NCBI RefSeq assembly: GCF_003585925.1
Contig: NZ_NRJH01000003.1
Span: 1 to 64,000 of the forward strand
Length of the DNA stretch: 64,000 nucleotides
Source of the DNA: Psittacicella melopsittaci
GTDB taxonomy: Bacteria > Pseudomonadota > Gammaproteobacteria > Enterobacterales > Psittacicellaceae
Reading direction: 5' to 3'
Shown: positions 51,419-60,902 of the stretch, in pieces
Numbering within the stretch: the stretch's first letter is position 1
How the letters are laid out: each line of letters begins with the position of its first letter
Position numbers and translations under genes: made by a program
The notes under the pieces: generated by a model
The model's database searches: none
What the model was told of the DNA's origin: nothing
What the model saw: the letters and a program-made list of their open reading frames with translations, nothing else

Positions 51419-54400
51419 ATGTCGAAACAATCTTTACCGCGCTTAAAAGTCTTTGTTTTACATGGGCAAAACTCTTTAACTGACCTAAAAGAGTTATTAA
51501 ATGCCAATACTATTCAAAGTCTTGATTTTAAGCAAGCCTATACTTACCGTGGGATAGAGAACATTCGCTTCCATAGTATGCCGTTTGTTTTTGAACTCGG
51601 GGTAGATAATTATCCGCAAATAGTGGAATTTAACTTTATTGCCAGCAATGCCTTTCCCTCACAATTGCTTGACTATCAATTAGTGCAGGGCGGTCCGTTT
51701 GGTAAAGAGGCAACTCGTAAAGTAATTCCTTTTGCCCAATTAGCAAGTTCAACCTATAACCTGAGCCTCTATCGTCTGGTATATGACAACCTCTACCAAA
51801 ATGTGCCAGCAAGTTTAATGCCAACCTATGAGAGTTTGCCTTTACCTGTAAAATATGACGCTCTTCCTGCTCTGGTTGCTAAACCTTATCGTGTTTCTTT
51901 TTACCATACCGAGTTAAATAATCTATTTGATCCTAACTCTTATAGCTCGAGCCTTAAGGGTATGGCACCGCGCGAAAGACGTTGGCAACACGACAATAAA
52001 TACCATAATCCAGGTAATCCGCCAGAAAAGGGTGATATTTTCGCGGCATATATGGAGTTAGCGCGCAAGAAAAATACTATTGAGCCCCCATTTTACTTTG
52101 GGGACGCTGTTTCTTATGCCATTTATCAGCGCTTTATTACTAACCCGATTGCCAAAAATATCCAGGATCCTGTAAAAGTTCTCTATCACCTGCGTCCTAA
52201 CCAAACTCAAGAGGACTTAGTGACGGTGTATCAACGCAGTGAAACTAAGTTCAGACACCATAATCGCGTGGAAAAAATGGTCAATGACTATATTATTGGT
52301 GCTGTAAAAAACAACCTCAAATACTGGTCGGTAGATGACCTTTCTGAGTTTTTACGCGATAAAGCTCCGCTGGTTGAGGATATGACAGGTATGGATCCTA
52401 AACTCAGTAAAGAGTTTAAAGCTGCTGACTTACCTTGGTTAGGAACCTATGAGCGTACTGCCTTTGCTGTCGACTATGAAAACACTGGGGGTGTAAAATC
52501 TCTGTCTCGAGCTTATGGCGAGCGTTTAACTTACAGTACAACGCCAATTAATCTCGCTCTGAGTGACGCGAGTTTTGCGAAAAAACTTACGAGCCAAGAA
52601 AAAGAAAAGTTCCCTGGTTTTGCGCACGCGGCTAAAGAGTATCTCCAGCTTTACTATCAGCAAAAAATTACCTTACAGACGGCATCTGACAAGATTTTTA
52701 ATGATCTCAATCTAGCTAACGCCTTTGCTCTAAAACAAGGTGGGGAATTACGCTTTAATGCGAGCCTTAAACTGCCAGAACCTGCTTTAGAGCGAGCAAA
52801 AAGTGTCGCTCCTTATTTAACTCCGCGTCCGTTTTATGGTAAAGATGTCTTAAAAGATCTCGACTCTTATCTTTACTTTATGGAACTGGCACACCTAGAG
52901 CAAGAGCCAATTGCTCCTGCTAAAGAGCCAATTAACTTTAAGCGCACCGCAAACTTACCACGAGCTTTAGTGGATTTTGCTCCTTTTACTAATTATGTCA
53001 CTACCCAAATTAGCCAAATTGGCATTCGCTATGCTTATTTAGATCTGCTTGATCTCGTCCTTAAAAAAGTAAACACTCCGCTTACGTTTAGACAACTAGG
53101 CAGAGGCTTTAAACATGCAAGCAAACTAATTCAAGGTTTTTGGGCAAGAAGAGGCAATAGCCTTGAAGAGCGTCAAGTAGCTCAAGCTTATCAAGAAGCT
53201 TTAATTGGCGAAGAGCAACGTACGCGTTTACAACAGCTAGTGAACCTGAGTCAGTATAGCCATTTTCTTACTTGGGCAAATCAGTTTGGTCCAATAGGTA
53301 AATATGACCTCGACCCAGCCTTATTAGCAAAACGCAGTAAAGACTTTACTCTGGGCATTATGCTTGAGTCTAACTATGACTCAAGTAAGGATATGTACAA
53401 GCAGTTTAGTAAAGGCTTTTATCTCCTCAACCCTGCAACCTTTGCCGTAACTTCGCGTTTATTTGGGGAGTACAATTATCCAGGCTTTACTAACTATAAT
53501 GCGGCCTACTATAACCCGTATGAGCCTATGCTCATTACAGGTAGTGCTCGCCTGCGTCTGCGTCTCGAGCAGTATAAGGCAATGCAAGAAGACTTACGTC
53601 TGACCCCTTTAAATATTCCTGCTTATTTAGAAGAGCCAAGACAACTGGCTTATGAGCAAATTATTTACCGCAGTGCTTTAGCAAATATTTTCTTAGCTCG
53701 CGAGTACAAGCAAAGCTTTAGTCCAATGAGTAGCAATAACCTTGCGACCATAAGTGCACGCTTAAATCCGCACTTAGCTCCAGAGCAACGTCTGCAAGTG
53801 AGCTTGAGCCCGCTCGTTAATCAGGATCCGGCTGACTTCCCTTATGCTTATCAAGAGCCTGAGTTTGTCGCTCAGACGCAACGCCCTATGGAGCTGGTTG
53901 AGCTTAAAAAGCAAAAAGATGCTTCTTACCCAGTACGCAAACTGCAAGTGAGCACTCAAGATCCAACCGTAGCTGCGGTAATGCAGGAAATCGAACACGA
54001 GTATCAAGCGCAAATTAAACGCAATAAAATTAGTTACCTCGAAGAACCTGAGCGCATGCTTGAGTCTTTTGCCAGTGAAGAGGCTATTCTCAAGGCTCCA
54101 TTACAAGCTTGGATGCAAATGTTCCCGCAATTAATTTGGCGTTATAACACTGCCAAAGAATACTTTAAAGCAGGAGGCAAGGGCTTTGGGGCACTAGGTA
54201 ATGTTTACTATCACTTAAGTACGAACACTCTACCTTCGTTAGAGTACCCAAATCTTGCTGATAAGTTCAAGCAATACTTTGCATTTGCTCACAACCAAAT
54301 TCGTGGCGTAGGTCTAGGTTTACCACCGCGTAAGAGCTATGAGAATATTCTCATGAAAGCCCTGTATAACCGCGTTTACTATATTATGGAAAATGTGGAT

Positions 54401-57400
54401 CTCTACTTAATGCGTCCACAAAACCTAACCTACTTTGTTAGTCTGGGACTCGATAGCTTTAGTCGCGGCAAATACAATCGTAAAGAAAACCAACTCTATC
54501 TTGATGTTTTTGCTCAAGAAGTTAAACTACAAAAAGCAAGTAACTTCAAAGCTAAAACTCTGGGGCAAGCTTCGCTTAGCCTTGCCAAAAGACAAAAAAC
54601 CAAGGTTGGGCAAGTATTTGCTGACTTTAGTTCGCCAGCTGAGTTACAAAATAGCTATAACTTACCAACCACGCGTTGGCAATATATTGCTAGTGCTACA
54701 CTGGATCCGCAAGTTTATACCTATGATGCTGATCCTGCGGTGAACATGCTTCGCTTCCGCAATAACACTAATTTATTTGCCTATGACGAACAGCCGTTAA
54801 TGCGTAATGCTTCGGATGTGTTTGCTAACTATGTGCATTTAAATGAGTTCTATGAGCGTCTCCGTTTAGATCTCACGGTGACTAACAGTGTGTTTATTGC
54901 GAGCAAGGCAGCTGCCGATGGCTTTTTCACTACTCTAGCTCAAGAGCTCGAAGACAAATTAAGCTTTATGAGCGAGCATCTGCGCAAGGCTTTATTAATT
55001 CCAGCCTTAAACGAACGCAGTGCTTTATATGCCCAACAAGATACACACCTTTTTGTGGTGCCTATTCCAATTGAGCATAAACCAACTCTATTAGAGCAAG
55101 ATTTAGAAAGCTATCAACAAAAATGGCGTCATAATCTCCAAGCGCAAGACTTTGAGCAAGCAAGAGAACAAGCCCAAAAACAAGGGCAAATTTTACCTTA
55201 CCCAGTAGATCCAACGAGTTTAGAACTCTGGTTCGTTTATCAGCTCTTTGGCGATCGCTTAGACTTTATTAACTCTAAACTAGATCGCATTAACCTCGCT
55301 CTTTACTTAAAAGCTCTTGAACCTGCGGTTAAAGTAGCCTATGACCTCAGTGAGGCACAGCTCCAAGATTATAAAGTCCCTCTTAGTCAAATGCTTACTT
55401 ACTTTAATCCAGGGGAAAACCTCGAAGAGCTCTTTAAGCGTTTAACTAAGTTTAGTCAAACTGAACTCGCTGATTTTGTGAAAAAGGCTCGTCTGTTAGT
55501 GCGACCTCAACACAAAACTCGACGCCCTACAGGCAAACTAGCATGGTTAAATCAGTTAACTAGCAGTGGGGTGCCAGATAACCTCGAGCAACTGGTGCAA
55601 CAACTGAGCACCAAACAACTAGAGCAGGCTCTTGATTATATTGCCCAACTTGATGGGCAACTTCTCTGGTTAGCTAACCTTAACCTAGAGCAAGAGCCAA
55701 GCACCTATGCCTTTGCCGTAGACACAGTTAATGCCTTTAGTGCTTATTTACCTAGCGGGGTGCGCTTGGCTCCAAGTGCAAGCTATGCCCTTGAATCTAT
55801 CGCTCAGGCGCAAGATCCAGCTTATGTAGGCAATAAAAACCTCAAACTGGCAAGCTTAGAACAATTTGCTCAAAGCAAAGAGCCTCTGCTCTGGCAAAGC
55901 CTAGAAAAATTCTTTGCCCAAGAAAAGGAACTGCTTGAAAGTGCAAGATACCAACTGCAATTGTCACTAACTCAGGGGGTATTTACTCCAGGTAAGGGCA
56001 CCAGTGCCTACTGTGTGCGTTGGTTAAAAGCCTTAGTGCAACATCTGAACCTTAAAGCCCAAACTGGTCTAGCCTGTCGTTTTCTTTCGACTCATCCAAG
56101 CCGTGTCTTTGCTTCGAGCTTGGCAATGCTCTATCCTGAGTTTGGTTATAGAGGCGATGATGCTATTGCCGAAGGGATCTTTAGTCGTTTTTACATTGCT
56201 GGACAAGCGACTGCTCCACAGCTAGTGCCTACTTTAGCAGGCGAGCTTGACTTAAATAGCCCAGCTGCTCCATTGCTTTACCTCTGGCAGCAAGCTGGTC
56301 TAAGCCGAGCTCAACTCGAAGAAGTGCTCGCAACAGATCCAGAAACTGCAAAATTGTTAGAGCAAGCTCCAAGCAATGGCTTTAATGCCAACTTTAAAGC
56401 TTACCTCTACTTTACTATTTTGCCTCAGCTCTTAAATACGCCAGTATTTAACCTCGAGCAAATGCAAAAACAACTTGATAAAGTAGTTAAAGCTTTAGAG
56501 CAAGAAACTAATTTAGCTCCTTGGCATGCTTTAGAGTACACGCCAATTGATTTATTCTATAAATCTTTTGCTAAATACTTTAGTAGCTTAGCTCCTTACT
56601 TAAGTAAAGACAAAGAGCCAAGCAAGCAATTAGGTCTGCACCTCGAGCAAACCCTGGATAATCTGTATCATCAAGGCAAACTCGAGTTAGGTCGTCAAGG
56701 TGATGCCCATATAGATCCTAATCGCGAACTTGGCGTGCGTTATGATGTGCTCTTAAGTCAGCACCTGAATAATACTTTCTTTAACCTAACCTATGCTTAT
56801 GCTACTTATAACCCGGAAGAGCTAGCTAAACGTGCAAGTACAGCATTGCTCGACCCTGAGTATCACTTATTTAAAGGTACGCCTGCCATTGTCCATGCTT
56901 TCCATAAAGACTATGACAATGATGTAGACGAACAAGATAAGCTCCAACTCAATTTAAGTGTGCTTAAGTATAAAGAAGACCCTATGTACAAACAGGCGCG
57001 TCGTATTCACTATCAATATAACGAGTACCTGAAAAACAAACACTTGGCTCCATTTATCCCTCTCTATCTCCCACTTGCGAGTATAGAGAATCAGGTAATC
57101 CAAGTTGACCCAAGTGTACCAGGTCTTCTTAGCGCTCCACAAATTGCTCAACTGCAAAAAGGTTGGTATAAAACTCTGCCATACTTTTTTGAAGGGAAAA
57201 AACGTAACGCCGATCCACGCGTGTTCGATTTAACCTATGTAGCTAACTACAACTGGCAACAAGTGGGCAGTGTTTGGGATCTATTCCTCAGTAAAAACCC
57301 AGGCAAGGATCTCTATAGCCTGCAACAGCTGTACCTTGCTCATGCCTTTAGTGAGCGTGAAGTAGCTCGTAATCTGGTGACCCTGCGTCTGCAAGATAAA

Positions 57401-58831
57401 GTGCCACAAGCTCTTTATTTACCAGCTCGTCCTTTACACTTACTTTATGCTACGAGCGAAGAAAGTACTTATTTAGGCAAACAAAGTCATGAACTTTTAG
57501 CTACCTTTAGGGCTCATGCCCAAATCTTGCAACAAAAACTTTTCAATGCCTTAATGCGTCAGTATCATGTATTGGAAAAACTGCAAGATCTGCCAAGAGT
57601 AGCCAAAGGACAAATAACCTTGCCGTTTGAGTCGCTAAATACTTGGCGTACAACCATCACCAAAACGCCATTCTATTCGGCGCGTTTAGAATCTGAGCTC
57701 TTAAATAAATTCTTAGCTGAGTTTGTTTGTGAGCATGGCATGGATAATATCGAAGCGGAAAAAGCTTTAGATAACTTTATTCTGCAAACTAAAGTGTATC
57801 GCTCTTTACCAGAAAAACGTGAACAAACTGTCCTCAAGTACTACCATGAAGCAGGACTTGATTATGTTCTCAATGCCCAAGCTCCACGAGATGTAAATTT
57901 TGAGCAAGAGTTAAATCTGCACCAATACGGCGTAAGCCGCATTCGTAATAACCCAGAAAAACTCTTTGCTGATGCTCTACTCCGTAAATGGGCAATTGCT
58001 GATCGCAAACGTGTTCCACTCGACGAAGAGCAACTCTTTGCCGATACTGATTTTGAGGCACTTGAGCGCAATCACCTCGCAGCTCTAAATTACCCTAGCT
58101 CAGAGCAACAAGAGTTCTCTTTTGCTCCAGTTAAAGAATTAGAGCCTACGCTAGGTTGGCAAGAGCTTACTACTGCAACTTTTACTGCTTTAGAACTGCT
58201 CTATAAAGACTTTTATATCACCTATCCAAGGTTAAGTGCTTCACAAGCTAAAGCCCAAAGCTTAAGCCCAGTAGCACCAGCTAGTTATGATTTAAGAGCT
58301 TTACAAGAGGCTTTTGCAAGTAAAGAAAAAGTAACGCACCAGCTTATAGCTCGCATTTTAGGCATTAAGCCTAACTGGAAGTTTAAAGCGGGAGATTACA
58401 ACTTTAAAGCACGTTGTGAGCAACTGGCACAAGTGTTAATGCATACTTTAGTAAGGGTTAACCAAGCTTCGGCACAGCCGTTACATCTCGCAGATCTTTG
58501 CCAACTCTTTGTCAACACCTATCGCGTGTTTATGCAAGTCAAAGTAATGGTAATTGCAGATCAACGCTTACTCGAAGCAACCACGGCAATGAATCCTGAA
58601 CTTTTAGATTCACCTTATGTGTATGTTCTCAATAACACCTCAAGTTTCCAAACTTGGGCAGAGCAACATCCACAAGTATCAGTGATCTTTGCAAGTCAGA
58701 ATAAGTCACAAACTATAGCCCATATCTGTAATACTTTTGCTCAGGCACAACAGATAAGCCTAATGCAATTAGAAGAAACAGAATGGTATCCATACTTCCA
58801 AGCTTTAGTTAAAGCTTATACATATAAATAA
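51419..58831 (+). CDS. Giant protein of unknown function (B)
   Basis: 2470 residues, no signal peptide and no clear membrane segment, so presumably cytoplasmic. Mostly helical and rich in Leu, Tyr, Gln, Ala and Lys. The last ~120 residues look like a small alpha/beta domain (VKVMVIADQRLL, SPYVYVLNN, VSVIFASQNKS), possibly a Rossmann or Toprim-type fold, but no catalytic signature is secure. The rest matches nothing I know. It carries many near-repeated words (EQARE, QLxxL), but not strict repeats. It follows the LpxH gene and ends in a terminator. It is similar in size and composition to giant gene A, on the other side of the divergent region. Confidence 0.7.
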   Translation: MSKQSLPRLKVFVLHGQNSLTDLKELLNANTIQSLDFKQAYTYRGIENIRFHSMPFVFELGVDNYPQIVEFNFIASNAFPSQLLDYQLVQGGPFGKEATRKVIPFAQLASSTYNLSLYRLVYDNLYQNVPASLMPTYESLPLPVKYDALPALVAKPYRVSFYHTELNNLFDPNSYSSSLKGMAPRERRWQHDNKYHNPGNPPEKGDIFAAYMELARKKNTIEPPFYFGDAVSYAIYQRFITNPIAKNIQDPVKVLYHLRPNQTQEDLVTVYQRSETKFRHHNRVEKMVNDYIIGAVKNNLKYWSVDDLSEFLRDKAPLVEDMTGMDPKLSKEFKAADLPWLGTYERTAFAVDYENTGGVKSLSRAYGERLTYSTTPINLALSDASFAKKLTSQEKEKFPGFAHAAKEYLQLYYQQKITLQTASDKIFNDLNLANAFALKQGGELRFNASLKLPEPALERAKSVAPYLTPRPFYGKDVLKDLDSYLYFMELAHLEQEPIAPAKEPINFKRTANLPRALVDFAPFTNYVTTQISQIGIRYAYLDLLDLVLKKVNTPLTFRQLGRGFKHASKLIQGFWARRGNSLEERQVAQAYQEALIGEEQRTRLQQLVNLSQYSHFLTWANQFGPIGKYDLDPALLAKRSKDFTLGIMLESNYDSSKDMYKQFSKGFYLLNPATFAVTSRLFGEYNYPGFTNYNAAYYNPYEPMLITGSARLRLRLEQYKAMQEDLRLTPLNIPAYLEEPRQLAYEQIIYRSALANIFLAREYKQSFSPMSSNNLATISARLNPHLAPEQRLQVSLSPLVNQDPADFPYAYQEPEFVAQTQRPMELVELKKQKDASYPVRKLQVSTQDPTVAAVMQEIEHEYQAQIKRNKISYLEEPERMLESFASEEAILKAPLQAWMQMFPQLIWRYNTAKEYFKAGGKGFGALGNVYYHLSTNTLPSLEYPNLADKFKQYFAFAHNQIRGVGLGLPPRKSYENILMKALYNRVYYIMENVDLYLMRPQNLTYFVSLGLDSFSRGKYNRKENQLYLDVFAQEVKLQKASNFKAKTLGQASLSLAKRQKTKVGQVFADFSSPAELQNSYNLPTTRWQYIASATLDPQVYTYDADPAVNMLRFRNNTNLFAYDEQPLMRNASDVFANYVHLNEFYERLRLDLTVTNSVFIASKAAADGFFTTLAQELEDKLSFMSEHLRKALLIPALNERSALYAQQDTHLFVVPIPIEHKPTLLEQDLESYQQKWRHNLQAQDFEQAREQAQKQGQILPYPVDPTSLELWFVYQLFGDRLDFINSKLDRINLALYLKALEPAVKVAYDLSEAQLQDYKVPLSQMLTYFNPGENLEELFKRLTKFSQTELADFVKKARLLVRPQHKTRRPTGKLAWLNQLTSSGVPDNLEQLVQQLSTKQLEQALDYIAQLDGQLLWLANLNLEQEPSTYAFAVDTVNAFSAYLPSGVRLAPSASYALESIAQAQDPAYVGNKNLKLASLEQFAQSKEPLLWQSLEKFFAQEKELLESARYQLQLSLTQGVFTPGKGTSAYCVRWLKALVQHLNLKAQTGLACRFLSTHPSRVFASSLAMLYPEFGYRGDDAIAEGIFSRFYIAGQATAPQLVPTLAGELDLNSPAAPLLYLWQQAGLSRAQLEEVLATDPETAKLLEQAPSNGFNANFKAYLYFTILPQLLNTPVFNLEQMQKQLDKVVKALEQETNLAPWHALEYTPIDLFYKSFAKYFSSLAPYLSKDKEPSKQLGLHLEQTLDNLYHQGKLELGRQGDAHIDPNRELGVRYDVLLSQHLNNTFFNLTYAYATYNPEELAKRASTALLDPEYHLFKGTPAIVHAFHKDYDNDVDEQDKLQLNLSVLKYKEDPMYKQARRIHYQYNEYLKNKHLAPFIPLYLPLASIENQVIQVDPSVPGLLSAPQIAQLQKGWYKTLPYFFEGKKRNADPRVFDLTYVANYNWQQVGSVWDLFLSKNPGKDLYSLQQLYLAHAFSEREVARNLVTLRLQDKVPQALYLPARPLHLLYATSEESTYLGKQSHELLATFRAHAQILQQKLFNALMRQYHVLEKLQDLPRVAKGQITLPFESLNTWRTTITKTPFYSARLESELLNKFLAEFVCEHGMDNIEAEKALDNFILQTKVYRSLPEKREQTVLKYYHEAGLDYVLNAQAPRDVNFEQELNLHQYGVSRIRNNPEKLFADALLRKWAIADRKRVPLDEEQLFADTDFEALERNHLAALNYPSSEQQEFSFAPVKELEPTLGWQELTTATFTALELLYKDFYITYPRLSASQAKAQSLSPVAPASYDLRALQEAFASKEKVTHQLIARILGIKPNWKFKAGDYNFKARCEQLAQVLMHTLVRVNQASAQPLHLADLCQLFVNTYRVFMQVKVMVIADQRLLEATTAMNPELLDSPYVYVLNNTSSFQTWAEQHPQVSVIFASQNKSQTIAHICNTFAQAQQISLMQLEETEWYPYFQALVKAYTYK

Positions 58832-58837
58832 TAAAGT

Positions 58838-58874
58838 AAAACCTTCAGGGAGCTGATCCTTGAAGGTTTTTTTT
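58838..58874 (+). terminator. Terminator after giant gene B
   Basis: A 10-bp stem AAAACCTTCA (58838-58847 with 58861-58870) and an eight-base T-run. Confidence 0.85.
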
Positions 58875-59130
58875 GTAAGGAAAGAGAAGGAAAGGAAAGG
58901 AAAGGAAAGAGAAGGAAAGGAAAGGAAAGAGAAGGAAAGGAAAGGAAAGGAAAGGAAAGAGAAGGAAAGAGAAGGAAAGAGAAGGAAAGGAAAGCCGTTT
59001 TTTTATGTCTGGATTTTAGTTGATCACTAATTTAAATAATTAACCACAAAAGAAAGGAAAGCAAAGGAAAGCAAAGCAAAGCAAAGGAAAACAAAGGAAA
59101 GCAAGCAAAGCAAATGAAAGCAAAAGAAAA
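58875..59130. repeat. GGAAA/GAGAAGGAAA purine microsatellite
   Basis: Pure purine repeats of GGAAA and AGAGAAGGAAA to 58994, interrupted by the first 47-bp direct repeat, then GCAAA/GGAAA repeats to about 59130 grading into A-rich sequence. Noncoding and prone to slippage. Confidence 0.85.
58998..59044. repeat. 47-bp direct repeat, left copy
   Basis: Runs from TTTTTTATGTCTGG to TAATTAACC and matches the copy at 60327-60374 with one clear mismatch (G for T). The two copies bracket the CUGCCAA RNA locus. Confidence 0.85.
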
Positions 59131-59480
59131 ACAAAAGCAAAAAGGATATAAAAGAATTGAGCTGAAAAAGCAAAAATCCCCTCTTCTCAATAAAACAAAA
59201 AATCTCTTTTTAAAAAAGGCAAAAAATTACAATTAAATAAAAAAATTAAAGAGAATATCAGAGAAAAAATGATAAAAAAATAAAAAATAAATAAAAAAAT
59301 AAATAAAAAAATAAAAAAGTTTAAAAAAAATTTAAATTTTTTTTGTAACTTTTAGTTATGTAAAAATAGGCTAATTTTTACCTTTAAAATCTCCTGCCAA
59401 GCAAGAAAAAACGGCTAATTTACACAGTTTCTCATTTTGGTGCTTCCCGAACCTATCGCTATTGCAGAACAATATAAAGT

Positions 59481-59486
59481 TATAAT
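59481..59486 (+). promoter_or_regulatory. Candidate -10 box of the CUGCCAA-loop RNA
   Basis: TATAAT, with TTGCAG upstream at a short 13-base spacing. A start near 59493 is predicted. It is the only good -10 upstream of the first hairpins. Confidence 0.4.
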
Positions 59487-59492
59487 GCTATT

Positions 59493-60333
59493 TTCTTATT
59501 TATTTGGTGGTCGAGCTTTGCACTTATGCATTTTAATTCTAAGTTACGTTCTTCATATAGGCAAAGGACTAATTACTAAAATATTTTTTCCTTGAAAATA
59601 TTTTTTTAAACTTTATATCATAGTTAACAAATCAAGCCACACAAGATTCTCGAGAGACCAAGGGAATTATGATGAAGAAAGTTAAGGTCTGCCAAACTTA
59701 TACTTTCACTTGTAATTTTTAATCTGCCAATAAAAATTATTACGCCTTTAATATTTTCTGCCAAAAATATTAATTCAATTCATTGTAAAGAATTTGCTTA
59801 ATCGGATCTTGAGTTATATAAAGTTTTTTATAAAGTTGTTCGCAAATTATAAAAATCACTATAAACAAATACATTTCTATATTTATCTATATTAAGTTAT
59901 ATGCAAGTTCTTCTTGCTCTTCGCAAATTTTTTTACATTTGCCTATTGGTATATATTATCTAACACGATAATCTTTTGTTTCATAGTTAAAACTTAATTA
60001 CATGACTGCCAACATGTAACTAAGGATCTTTATAGATTTACGAATCAGTTTTACAAATAGTTTTATATAACTACCTGAAATGATCATCCAAGTAGTTTGA
60101 GAGTCTACTTCATTAAACAACCTGCCAATCTGTTTAAACTTTTAGCTGCCAACTAAAAGAGGATGAAAGTTTTAATGATTTGTAAATCTTATTCATATTC
60201 AAATCTGTTTTTTATTTTAACCACTAGAGAAGCCAACTCGAAAAAGGTAATACCTGCCTATATTGATTACCTTGTGGTTAAAACAAAAGTTATGCTGAGA
60301 ACTTAAAAAGACATCTTTTTAAGTTCTTTTTTT
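59493..60333 (+). ncRNA. Large RNA with repeated CUGCCAA-loop hairpins
   Basis: About 840 bases without a protein gene. Six hairpins carry CTGCCAA in the apical loop: stems 59677-59686/59697-59707, 59714-59721/59731-59738, 59749-59757/59764-59772, 59998-60004/60013-60019, 60113-60119/60131-60137 and 60139-60145/60153-60159. A seventh (60244-60251/60266-60273) has CTGCCTA and sits inside a 10-bp closing helix (60215-60224/60274-60283). The stems differ in sequence while the loop is constant, which is the signature of selection on the loop. Between 59773 and 59990 lie other hairpins without the motif. A strong terminator ends the unit. By analogy with CsrB or RsmZ it could titrate a loop-binding protein, but the loop is not GGA. 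Confidence 0.65.
60298..60333 (+). terminator. Terminator of the CUGCCAA-loop RNA
   Basis: A 14-bp stem (60298-60311 with 60314-60327, arm AGAACTTAAAAAGA) followed by seven Ts. It fixes the direction of the RNA as plus. Confidence 0.9.
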
Positions 60334-60374
60334 ATGTCTGTATTTTAGTTGATCACTAATTTAAATAATTAACC
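60327..60374. repeat. 47-bp direct repeat, right copy
   Basis: Begins in the T-run of the terminator and ends at TAATTAACC. Partner of 58998-59044. Confidence 0.85.
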
Positions 60375-60660
60375 TTACTTTTTTTTCTTTTATTATTCGG
60401 TATTACCTTCTTGGTTCTTTTGTTTTATTACTTTTTCCCTTATCTTCCTCTATCTATTCTCTACTTCCTATTTGCCTATACTCTCTATCTTTTACTTTCT
60501 TCTTGCTCTTCTTTATTTACCTATACTCGCAATCTCTTTACTATTCTTTTCTCTTCTTATTACTTATTGTCCTTATATAATTTTTAACTTTCTTTTTAAC
60601 TTGTATGCTTTTTAATTTCACGTAATCGTTGGTAAGATGTATTAAGTGTTTTGATGAGCT
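60375..60660. other. Pyrimidine-rich spacer
   Basis: T/C-rich low-complexity sequence with words such as TCTTTTACTTTCTTC. No gene or structure found. Confidence 0.6.
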
Positions 60661-60683
60661 AGGGGTTGCTTAAGGTGGGAATA

Positions 60684-60830
60684 GAGATTTAACTAGATTA
60701 GGGATTAGTACTTTAACAAGATTAAGGATAGAGCTTGAGCGAGGTATAGGAATGTAGCTTTAACGAGGTCTGGGATTATAGCTTTAGAACAAAGCTGAAG
60801 ATTGGAGCTTTAGAGCAAGATGAGGGATAG
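60684..60830. repeat. Degenerate 24-bp tandem repeat, six units
   Basis: Units with consensus AGCTTTAACnAGnTnnGGGATT begin near 60684, 60709, 60732, 60756, 60780 and 60806. Noncoding. It resembles the 22-23-bp array at 49.5 kb in period but not in sequence. Confidence 0.65.
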
Positions 60831-60867
60831 AAGGTAAAGAGAAAGATAAAGGAAAAAGTGATCTAAA

Positions 60868-60896
60868 TTGAAAGATAAGATGAGTTTTTTTACATA
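60868..60896 (+). promoter_or_regulatory. Promoter of the UGGUUAG-loop RNA
   Basis: TTGAAA (60868-60873) and TACATA (60891-60896) with 17-base spacing. A start near 60903 falls at the first hairpin of the RNA. Confidence 0.5.
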
Positions 60897-60902
60897 AAGC
60901 AA

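Noticed and set aside
59045-60326. Retron or self-splicing intron
   Set aside because: No reverse transcriptase or maturase gene is near, and the hairpin series does not show the msr/msd or catalytic core layout.
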